DNA of 23,642 nt, taken from positions 1-23,642 of the forward strand of contig CAYSPU010000069.1 in assembly GCA_964432995.1 (NCBI GenBank), read 5' to 3'. Of the stretch, positions 6,548-13,368 are shown piece after piece; position 1 is the stretch's first letter; each line of letters starts with the position of its first letter. The position numbers and the translations under genes are program-made. Origin of the DNA: CAYSPU01 sp964432995 (GTDB lineage Bacteria; Verrucomicrobiota; Verrucomicrobiia; Limisphaerales; JAHDYP01). The notes below the pieces were generated by a model. That model was given only the letters and a program-made list of their open reading frames with translations, was not told the DNA's origin and ran no database searches.

Positions 6548-8145
6548 GCCCGGACCAGATCATTCTCAAGGGCGCCAAAATCCTCGTCGTCGACGACGTT
6601 GCGGCCAACCGGAATCTGCTGAGCCAGACGCTCGAGTCGGCCGGGTACACGGTTTCCGCGGCGCCCACGGGCGAAGTGGCACTCGAGGTTGCCGGCCTGG
6701 ACGTGCCGGACCTGGTTCTCCTGGACATCATCCTGCCCGGACTGGACGGGCTTGAGGTCTGTCGCCGGCTCAACACCGGCGACCGGACGCGCGCAATCCC
6801 CGTCATCTTCATCACGGCCAAGGACGAGCCGGCCAGTGTGGTGGAAGGCTTCCGGGCCGGCGGACTCGATTACATCACCAAGCCGTTTCAGACCGACGAG
6901 GTGTTGGCGCGGGTGGAAACGCACGTGCGCATCAGCCGTCTCACCCAAGCGTTGGCCCAGAGAAACACCGAGTTGGCGGCGGCCAATGAAAAGCTGCGCA
7001 GCGAAATCGACCGCCGGCAACTCGCCGAAGACGCCCGGCGCGTGGCGGATGAGCAGCTCTCGGTCTACGCCAGCCGTGAGGCCGAGCATTGGGGCATCGC
7101 CGGGTTCGTGGGCCGGAGTCCAACACTCGGACGCATCCTGGATGATGTTCGACGCCTGCAGACGGTGAGTGGCGCCACCAGCGTTCTGATCACCGGCGAG
7201 AGCGGAACGGGCAAGGAGTTGATCGCTCGAGCGATCCATTTCGGAGGGATCAAGGCCAGGGGCCCCTTCCTGCCGGTGAACTGCTCGGCCATCCCGGACG
7301 AACTGGCCGAGTCGACGCTCTTCGGTCACGTCCGCGGCGCGTTCACCGGGGCGCAGGCGGACCGCAAAGGCTGTTTCGAGCTGGCTCATGGCGGCACGTT
7401 GTTTCTGGACGAGATCAGCGAGATGCCGGCAGCCCTGCAGCCCAAGCTGCTGCGGGTGCTCGAGGATGGCCTGGTCCTGCCCGTGGGGGCGACGCAGGAA
7501 CGACGGGTCGACACCCGCATCCTGGCGGCGTCCAACGCCGACTTTGGACGGCTGCTGGCGGCCGGCCGTTTCCGGCAGGACCTCTACTTTCGATTGGCAC
7601 GGTTCACCGTCGAAGTCCCGCCGCTGCGCGAACGACGAGAAGACATCCCCCTCCTTGTGGAGCACTTCCTGAAGCTGTTCGCCCGGGAAATGAATTTGTC
7701 GAAACCGGCCCTGAGTGCGGCCTCGTTGGCAGCGCTGCAGCAGTATGACTTCCCTGGCAATGTCCGCGAGCTGAAGAACATCGTCGAGCGATCGCTTATC
7801 GAGAGCGGGGGGGCCGAGATTGAGCCGGAGCACCTGCATTTCCTGAGCCCCGCGCGCGGTTCCGCCCCCGGCGACAACAGCACACCAGCGAATCCCGGTT
7901 CGGCATCGAGTCTGGAGAATCGGGTCGACGCGCCCGCCCTGCGCGACGAGGAGAGGATTCTCGCCTACGTCAGCCGGCACGGCAGCGTCAACAACACGGA
8001 ATGTCGTCAACTGCTCTCGGTGGGGATGCATCGGGCCTGGTATCTCCTGCACAAGATGCACCAAGCTGGCCAACTGAAGCAGGAGAGTGGGCGGCGTTGG
8101 GCGCAGTATCGCCTCCCTGCCCCTCCCAGCGACCTGAGGCGATAG
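6544..8145 (+). CDS. Sigma54-dependent response regulator (NtrC-like) with atypical C-terminus
   Basis: A 533-residue protein. Receiver domain at about 13-128 with DD pair, phospho-Asp D61 (VLLDIILPGLDG) and TKPF lysine; coiled coil at about 137-170; AAA+ sigma54-interaction domain at about 183-420 with Walker A GESGTGKE (218-225), intact GAFTGA loop (265-270) and Walker B LFLDEI. The C-terminal region (about 465-525, ERILAYVSRHGSVNNTECR...) looks like a winged helix rather than the usual Fis helix-turn-helix. It should activate sigma54 promoters when phosphorylated, most likely by the overlapping upstream kinase. The intact GAFTGA means it should be able to contact sigma54. No convincing -24/-12 promoter was found in the window, so its targets are unknown; the convergent fucosidase gene is the nearest candidate. 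The start is fixed by the GGAGG box and the 4-nt overlap. Confidence 0.9.
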   Translation: MSPDQIILKGAKILVVDDVAANRNLLSQTLESAGYTVSAAPTGEVALEVAGLDVPDLVLLDIILPGLDGLEVCRRLNTGDRTRAIPVIFITAKDEPASVVEGFRAGGLDYITKPFQTDEVLARVETHVRISRLTQALAQRNTELAAANEKLRSEIDRRQLAEDARRVADEQLSVYASREAEHWGIAGFVGRSPTLGRILDDVRRLQTVSGATSVLITGESGTGKELIARAIHFGGIKARGPFLPVNCSAIPDELAESTLFGHVRGAFTGAQADRKGCFELAHGGTLFLDEISEMPAALQPKLLRVLEDGLVLPVGATQERRVDTRILAASNADFGRLLAAGRFRQDLYFRLARFTVEVPPLRERREDIPLLVEHFLKLFAREMNLSKPALSAASLAALQQYDFPGNVRELKNIVERSLIESGGAEIEPEHLHFLSPARGSAPGDNSTPANPGSASSLENRVDAPALRDEERILAYVSRHGSVNNTECRQLLSVGMHRAWYLLHKMHQAGQLKQESGRRWAQYRLPAPPSDLRR

Positions 8146-8409
8146 ACAGATCCCTCAAGGACTATGACAGCCCTCTAGATGCCGGCTTCTTCCATCCCTG
8201 GGGCAGTCTCTATCCCCGGGGAAGACCTCGCCGCCGGCGAACGGGGACGGTCGGACACCCCGGGGATGAAGACTGGGACCTCGGATCTTCACAGAAGGCC
8301 GCCGAGAACGCAAAGACCCGACGCAAGGATTCGGGGGCTCCTTTGCGGTTCTTCGCGAGCTTGTGTTCAACGACAAAGCGTGGTCTTCCGGTCCCCGCTC
8401 CATGTTTGG
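8146..8409. other. Convergent spacer without genes
   Basis: This 264-nt stretch separates the 3' ends of the response regulator and the minus-strand fucosidase fusion. It contains the imperfect hairpin repeat at 8288-8367, which may help end transcription from both sides. The short open frames here have no recognisable protein features. Confidence 0.6.
8288..8367. repeat. Imperfect hairpin repeat, 'cgcaaag' family
   Basis: The left arm 8288-8314 (ending gagaacgcaaag) and right arm from 8340 (ctttgcggttcttcgc) pair over about 27 nt with a bulge and several mismatches around a 25-nt loop. The outer part of the left arm (cacagaagg) resembles the start of the 209-271 hairpin, so the two may be related families. 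I recall similar elements in intergenic DNA of many environmental bacteria, but this was not searched. Confidence 0.5.
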
Positions 8410-11400
8410 CTACCGAATGACGACTGGCTCCGCTGCGTTCGCCGGGGCGGTGGGGACTCGCTCTGGCGTGGGGAGGGTGGCCTCGACACTCTCGCCAGCG
8501 CGCACCGTCGTCTCGTAGTTCACGCCCACCTTGCGGACCCCTTCTCGGTTCCAGGTCGGTGCACGGCCGCCGAAGTTGTCGTGGAGGCGCAGAACTCCAT
8601 CCCGAGTGGCGACGATGCGGAACCAGGTCGTCGCGTTGTTCTCCCTGCGTGCGGAGACGCGGTAACCGCCTTCGGCGCGCAGGTTGTCGAAGGCGACATC
8701 GTGCCAGCGCCACGGGGTGGCGGGGAAAAGGCGGAGGACTTCGGTGTCGCGTTGGCCGGGCGTTGGGCTCCAGCTTTGCAGCAGCATCTCGTGAACCGCG
8801 TGCATGGCCAGGAAGTTGCCCTCGAGCGTGAACGGTCGATACGTGAATCCCGAGAAACCGGACTTGGTCTGGTCGCCGTTCGCGTGGAATCCGTTCCGGA
8901 GCACGAAAGCCTTGGCGAAGATGTCCAGCAGTCGAACGGCCTCCTCGGCGCGGCCCACACGCGCGCGCAGCGCTGCCATCCAGGAGTAGCTGTAGCCGCA
9001 CCAGGCGCCCGGGCCGAACTTGTCCCACTCGGCAAGAGTCGGGGCGATCAGGTGCTGCTCGGTGTCCGGGTTGTCCACATTGATCAGGTTGAAGGGATGC
9101 AGCGCCATCAGGTTGGAGAGATGGCGGTGGCTGCCGGGCAAGTCCTCGTTGGCGGAGATCTTCAGAGTGCCGTCTTCGCGCGCGTGATAGGGGCCGAGGC
9201 GCCGCGACAGTTCGGACCACGCGCGGGCTTCGGCGGTGAGCCGTTGGGCGTCGGCCATTTCGGCGAGAGCGAGGAACAACATGCGCAGGCACATCAGGTC
9301 GTAATTGCTGTTGGGCTTCAGCCACGCGCGTGGGCTGGCGTCGAAGACCTCCGGCGAGGAAGAAAGCGGCAGGACGAGGACGCCGTGTTCATTGGTGCGG
9401 AGCAGGCCTTTCATGCAGAGGCCGACGTCCCGACACCACGGCCACGCGCGCTGGCGCAGGAACTCGTCGTCCATCGCGTAGCGCCAGTGGAGGTAGAAGA
9501 GGTGCGCGCTCCAGGCGCTCATGGTGGGTGACATGCTGTACATGCCCCAACCACCCAGAGGCTGGCCGGCCAGCGACATGACGCCCGGGCAGGCCAAGCC
9601 GGGCGTTCCGTAGAAATCACGGGCGAAGGCGGTGAAGACCTCGCGTCGATCCCACAGGAAGTCGAGGTAGGAAAGGCCTTCCTCGAAATGACCGGCCACC
9701 GGGTAGGCGATGTAGGTCATCTGAGTGTTCAGATCGTTGTGGTAGTCGCCTTTCCAGGGCGGGAGCCCGCCGCTGTCGGCCGTCCACACCCCCTGCAGCG
9801 GCATGGGCGGGGCGCCGCGACGCGACGCGGCGCCGTGGAAATAGCGCACCACGTGGTATTGCTGGGCGATCGCAAAACCCTCGGGCGGCAGTCTGACAGA
9901 AGAGCGGGCCCAGAACTCCCGCCACCAAGCCGCGTGCTCCCGGCGCAGGGCGTCGAATCCCTTCTCGAGTGCGGCCTGCACCCGGGTTTCGGCGACCTTC
10001 CGCGGCGGGTCGCCTTCAGGGCGAGCGGTGACCGCGATGGCCAGGAGCGTGGCGTTACCCTGCCGCCGGGTTCCCACCGCTGCGGCGTAGGCGAAGCCTT
10101 GCGCGGCCTCTTGTTCAAACCACCGGACCTCGCCGGATTGGCCGGTGACCGCGGGAGGATAGCCAAGTTGGCTGACGGCGCCGCCGCTACTGGGCCCGGT
10201 GTCGCCGGCGGCGCGTTTGGCGCCCGAGGGCATGAGGGAGATCTCAGCGGGCGCCTGGCCCGGAACGCGCAGCATGGCGACCGGCTCATTCGCGCTGAAG
10301 AACGCCTCGATCCTGCGGCCGTCGGCCAGGTGCGCCCATCCTTCGGCGGTGGCGAGGTTGAGCTCAAAGGACGTGATGCGCATCGACGGATCGAGGCCCA
10401 CTTCCAGGCGACCGGCCGGCAGTTTGGTGGGCGTGACGCCGTTGTAGGGATCGTCCCACCAGTGGTTGACCGTGGCGAAGTCCTGCTTCGCGATGAGGTC
10501 AACCGCCTTGGCATAGGTGCGGTTGGTCCACCAACCGGGCTCCCCGTGGGGGCGTTCGTCCCACAAGTCGCCGCGATCCAGCGACAGGCGCAACGTGGAG
10601 TCGCGTCCCCAGAGCAGTCCGCCCATCAAACCGTTGCCGAGCGGCACGGCCTCGTCCCAGGTGTCGATCGGCGCCGTGAGTTTCAGATTCAACTCGGGAG
10701 AGGGAGGGGAGGGGGAAGGAGTCTCGGTGGCATGGGCACCCGCGTTGCTGGCGGCCATGGACAATGCGGGCAGAGGTTTACCGTTGACGAATTCGCCGTC
10801 GGCGGGTGCATCCAACTCCAGTTTCAGGATGGTGTCCACGGCGTCGTGCATGGCGACGGGCAAACGGATCTCGACACCTTGGGCCGATTGCCGGAACTGC
10901 GGTTCGCCGCCGGTCAGGGCGGTCACGTGCAACACGCGCGCCTTCAGCGGCGGTAGTTGGAGTGTGTCGCGGCCCCACTGCAGGAGATGGGCGTAGATGA
11001 TGTGACCGCGGTGGGTGGTGCCGCCCCAGTCACCGTTGCGCACCGGCCCGCCGCGGGTGGCGTAGATGCTCTCGCCGTGCCGCTCCAACCAGCGTCCCAA
11101 CCGGCGGAGGACGGTCTGCTGGTCGGCGGCAATCTCGCCTGTCGGCAGTGGCCCCACGTTGAGCAATAGGTTGCCGTCGCCCGTGGCGCAGTGAACTAGC
11201 ATGCGCACGCAGTCCTCGTAGCTGCGCGTCCGGCCGTCCGGCCGATGTGACCAGCCACCGCCGTCCGCGCATTGGGTCATCGTCACACACGATTCCCAGG
11301 GTCGCTGGTGGTCGAACTGGCCAATGCGTTGTTCCGGGGTGTCGAAATCGCCGCGGACCAGCCGGGCTAGCGAGGGTGCCGGTTGGTCGGTCGTGGGCCG

Positions 11401-12153
11401 GATGAACGCGGCCGCACGGTTGTTGACGAGGATGCCCGGCTGGAGCCGGTAGAGCATCTCGAAGAGTTCCCGGAAACGATAGTCACGCCAGTTGCCCGCC
11501 ACGTGATCAAACCAGATCATGTCCACCCGGCCGTAATCGGAGAGCAGCTCTCCGACTTGTCCCCGGTAGAACTCGTCGTACCTGCGGTTGTCGCCCACGA
11601 GGTAGTCCGGGTGAGTCCAGTCGCGGGTCGAATAGTACCAACCGAGCTTCAATCCATGGCGGTGGGCGGCGTCGGCGATCTCGCGGCAGATGTCGCGTCG
11701 GAAGGGAGTTGCGGCGATGCTGTAATCCGGCCGCAGGCGGGTAGGCCACAGGGAGAAACCGTCGTGGTGTTTGGTGATGAACACGACATATTTCATGCCG
11801 GCGTCGCGGGNNNNNNNNNNGGCGAGGCGCATCCAGCGGTCGGCGTCGAATTTCACGGGGTTGAACTGCTGGTAGAGCTGGTCGTATTCCGCTGCCGGTA
11901 CGGATTCCAGGCCGGGGTGATCGTGGGGATGCCCGATGCGCGCCCAACTGATCTCTTTGCCGCTGACGCTGGCGGGGCCCCAGTGAATGAACAGGCCGAA
12001 CCGCGCCTCGCGCCACCATTGCAGGCGGGTGTCGCGTTCCTGGGGCGACTCGGCGTTGGGCAGGCGCAACTCGGCGGCGCGCACGGCGAGCGGACTGGTG
12101 GCGAGAAAGGCTGCGGCCATCAGGATGGGGATCAGGGGTGGCGATGAGCTCAT
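8410..12153 (-). CDS. GH29 alpha-L-fucosidase fused to a GH95-like glycoside hydrolase
   Basis: A secreted protein of about 1247 residues (four unknown at an N gap). Signal peptide at 1-26 (cut near AVRAAE). The GH29 domain (about 30-460) shows WWREARFGLFIHWGP, TKHHDGFSLW (His 129-130) and VDMIWFDHV, whose D216 matches the family nucleophile. A Pro/Ser-rich linker (about 475-487) leads to a GH95-like, clan GH-L type region: N-terminal beta-sandwich from WDEAVPLGNGLMGG (about 495), then an alpha-barrel part with GDYHNDLNTQM (about 802-812) and LPLSSSPE, whose E935 is a candidate general acid. GH29 retains and classical GH95 inverts configuration, typically on alpha-1,3/4- and alpha-1,2-fucose; here the second specificity is uncertain because the N-x-N motif reads D-L-N. 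ATG 12153 is chosen for the signal peptide and an AGGA box 8 nt upstream. Export to periplasm or outside is expected. Confidence 0.85.
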   Translation of the reverse strand: MSSSPPLIPILMAAAFLATSPLAVRAAELRLPNAESPQERDTRLQWWREARFGLFIHWGPASVSGKEISWARIGHPHDHPGLESVPAAEYDQLYQQFNPVKFDADRWMRLAXXXXRDAGMKYVVFITKHHDGFSLWPTRLRPDYSIAATPFRRDICREIADAAHRHGLKLGWYYSTRDWTHPDYLVGDNRRYDEFYRGQVGELLSDYGRVDMIWFDHVAGNWRDYRFRELFEMLYRLQPGILVNNRAAAFIRPTTDQPAPSLARLVRGDFDTPEQRIGQFDHQRPWESCVTMTQCADGGGWSHRPDGRTRSYEDCVRMLVHCATGDGNLLLNVGPLPTGEIAADQQTVLRRLGRWLERHGESIYATRGGPVRNGDWGGTTHRGHIIYAHLLQWGRDTLQLPPLKARVLHVTALTGGEPQFRQSAQGVEIRLPVAMHDAVDTILKLELDAPADGEFVNGKPLPALSMAASNAGAHATETPSPSPPSPELNLKLTAPIDTWDEAVPLGNGLMGGLLWGRDSTLRLSLDRGDLWDERPHGEPGWWTNRTYAKAVDLIAKQDFATVNHWWDDPYNGVTPTKLPAGRLEVGLDPSMRITSFELNLATAEGWAHLADGRRIEAFFSANEPVAMLRVPGQAPAEISLMPSGAKRAAGDTGPSSGGAVSQLGYPPAVTGQSGEVRWFEQEAAQGFAYAAAVGTRRQGNATLLAIAVTARPEGDPPRKVAETRVQAALEKGFDALRREHAAWWREFWARSSVRLPPEGFAIAQQYHVVRYFHGAASRRGAPPMPLQGVWTADSGGLPPWKGDYHNDLNTQMTYIAYPVAGHFEEGLSYLDFLWDRREVFTAFARDFYGTPGLACPGVMSLAGQPLGGWGMYSMSPTMSAWSAHLFYLHWRYAMDDEFLRQRAWPWCRDVGLCMKGLLRTNEHGVLVLPLSSSPEVFDASPRAWLKPNSNYDLMCLRMLFLALAEMADAQRLTAEARAWSELSRRLGPYHAREDGTLKISANEDLPGSHRHLSNLMALHPFNLINVDNPDTEQHLIAPTLAEWDKFGPGAWCGYSYSWMAALRARVGRAEEAVRLLDIFAKAFVLRNGFHANGDQTKSGFSGFTYRPFTLEGNFLAMHAVHEMLLQSWSPTPGQRDTEVLRLFPATPWRWHDVAFDNLRAEGGYRVSARRENNATTWFRIVATRDGVLRLHDNFGGRAPTWNREGVRKVGVNYETTVRAGESVEATLPTPERVPTAPANAAEPVVIR
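10696..10715 (+). other. G-quadruplex-like tract at the GH29/GH95-like linker
   Basis: On the plus strand four G runs (3, 3, 4 and 5 G) are separated by loops of 3, 1 and 1 nt, which fits the usual intramolecular G-quadruplex pattern. The tract encodes part of the Ser/Pro linker of the minus-strand fucosidase fusion and lies on the template strand for that gene. Fold formation is inferred from pattern only. Confidence 0.5.
11811..11820. other. Assembly gap of 10 N inside the fucosidase gene, probably artificial
   Basis: Ten N interrupt the GH29 domain between WMRLA and RDAGMKY. In GH29 proteins these two parts are normally adjacent (LA-K/R-DAG). If the flanks overlap by the two C residues next to the N run, on the minus strand, the frame is kept and the family sequence is restored with nothing missing. 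The four unknown residues are therefore probably not real. Confidence 0.85.
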
Positions 12154-12404
12154 GGGTTCCTGCCGGATGTGTGCGGCGTGGGCATCGGGGCTCGGAAGGC
12201 CTTGCGCCATTCCACGAGCCGGGAGCGCGGCACCTCGGCTTTGTCCGGCGGTGGTGAGGTTGTGCTGCAGCCGCAGGGCGCGGATGCGCTGCAACAGGAG
12301 CCGAGGATTCATGGTGAAAGTTCGGCAGACGATCCGTCTTTGCCGACGCCAAGTCAACGCTCGCGCCTTGTTGCACGGGCTCGGCCTTCGACTCGGTGTT
12401 CCTT

Positions 12405-12423
12405 TGGTCGGACCACAGCAACG
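12405..12423 (-). promoter_or_regulatory. Palindrome TGGTCGGACCA, left arm of a long-range inverted repeat
   Basis: Positions 12405-12415 form a 5+1+5 palindrome like operators of FadR/FCD-type GntR regulators. The 19 nt 12405-12423 are also an inverted copy (17 of 19 identical) of 12739-12757. It lies about 250 nt upstream of the fucosidase start. It could be an operator or the end of a small repeat element. Confidence 0.4.
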
Positions 12424-12738
12424 CATTGAGGTGGAGGGGGATGTATGTGACTGACCCCTCGCGAGAGCCGGCATGGCTCGTCTTTTGCCGACCTTTTTCG
12501 CCTCTTGTTCGGCGGACGGCTGCAGGTTACGCCCACAGCAGTGCCAAGGGCTAATCGTTACGTTCTCTCCGGGTGCGTTGATCACCCGACGCACTGCAGC
12601 CGTGGCCGCCGGTTTCTCCTGCCCTTTGCCGCTGCGTGAGGAGTGCGAGCGCGAATATGGCTGACTTTCCGGGCCCGGAAATCGAGCCATAGGGTCATTT
12701 GCCATGTATCCACTGCTGTAGAGACCTGAACGCGAAGA

Positions 12739-12757
12739 CGTTATTGTGGTCCGACCA
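12739..12757 (+). promoter_or_regulatory. Palindrome TGGTCCGACCA, right arm of a long-range inverted repeat
   Basis: Positions 12747-12757 form a second 5+1+5 palindrome, the reverse complement of the one at 12405-12415. Together the two 19-nt arms bound a 353-nt segment. It lies about 590 nt upstream of the fucosidase start and about 150 nt beyond the 3' end of the lipoprotein gene, which makes a role in lipoprotein transcription unlikely. Confidence 0.4.
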
Positions 12758-12908
12758 GACTATCGTAGGATGATGTTCGGGGGCTCCTCGGCCGACGGTG
12801 CAGAGAGGGCCACCAGCGAGGTCTGCAACAGCATCGCGATGGTTGGCAACAGTCGGTTACCCCGAAAACTGGTAGGGCGCGACTCCGAGGGAGACTCGCG
12901 AGCGGATG

Positions 12909-13316
12909 CTAGTTCCGCTTGTGTGCCTTAAGCAGTTCGTAGGCACGTTTGGCGTTCGGATCGCCGGCCTCCATGGCCTGGATGAGGCGCGCCTCGAGGG
13001 CGACCATCGAGTTGTGAACGGCCATCCCTTGTTGGAGGGTCAGCCCCTGACGCTCCTTGATGGCCCCCAGCGAGATGACGGCCCGTTCGTAGTCCGCCTG
13101 GCGCATGGATTCGGCAGCCTCAGTGGCGATTTCTCTGACCTCGGGGGCTGCTTGCTCGAAGGCTTCCGAAACCTGGGCGGCGGCCTGCTTCGGATTCTTC
13201 GGCACCGGTGCCGCGGCGCCCTCCGGTTTGGACCGCGAACAACCGATGGCGGTCAGCATCATCAGAGCCGCCGCCACGAAGATGGTCCTGAGGACTGGGA
13301 GCGGAGAGAAGCTCAT
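12909..13316 (-). CDS. Small predicted lipoprotein
   Basis: A 135-residue protein with a lipoprotein signal peptide: MSFSPLPVLRTIFVAAALMM followed by the lipobox AIGC (Cys 26). The mature part has a short Pro/Ala-rich linker (SKPEGAAAPVPKNPKQ) and then helices rich in Ala and Glu, ending in basic KAHKRN. No enzyme motif is visible; a helical, TPR-like or scaffold role is only a guess. ATG 13316 is chosen over a GTG at 13367 because it puts the signal peptide at the N-terminus and has a purine-rich GGAAAG about 7 nt upstream. It sits 52 nt downstream of the pseudopilin gene on the same strand, so the two are probably cotranscribed. I do not recognise a named family. Confidence 0.75.
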   Translation of the reverse strand: MSFSPLPVLRTIFVAAALMMLTAIGCSRSKPEGAAAPVPKNPKQAAAQVSEAFEQAAPEVREIATEAAESMRQADYERAVISLGAIKERQGLTLQQGMAVHNSMVALEARLIQAMEAGDPNAKRAYELLKAHKRN

Positions 13317-13368
13317 TGCGCGGCTTTCCAGCGTGGATTTCCTCTGGCCGATCGGCTGCCCTTTCACC

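Larger units (their letters stand above)
12154..12908. other. Gene-free 755-nt region upstream of the fucosidase fusion
   Basis: No convincing gene. The minus-strand frame of the fucosidase stays open upstream for 184 codons, but it is rich in Arg, Ala, Pro and Ser, lacks domains and contains the inverted repeats listed separately, so I treat it as leader DNA. The region holds two TGGTC-N-GACCA palindromes and is the likely site of the fucosidase promoter. No clear -35/-10 or -24/-12 boxes were found. Confidence 0.55.

Noticed and set aside
6677..6692. TGGCAC-N6-TTGC, resembling a sigma54 promoter
   Set aside because: The spacing is one base too long and it lies inside the response regulator coding sequence.
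6286..8073. Long minus-strand open frame (595 codons) antisense to the response regulator
   Set aside because: The plus strand has clear receiver and AAA+ motifs; the antisense product has no domain and reflects high GC at third positions.
8179..9531. Plus-strand open frame (450 codons) across the 3' part of the fucosidase fusion
   Set aside because: Antisense shadow of the GH95-like domain with no recognisable features.
12154..12705. 184-codon upstream extension of the fucosidase frame, beginning MANDPMARF
   Set aside because: A clear signal peptide with ribosome binding site starts at 12153; the extension is low-complexity and carries an inverted-repeat arm.
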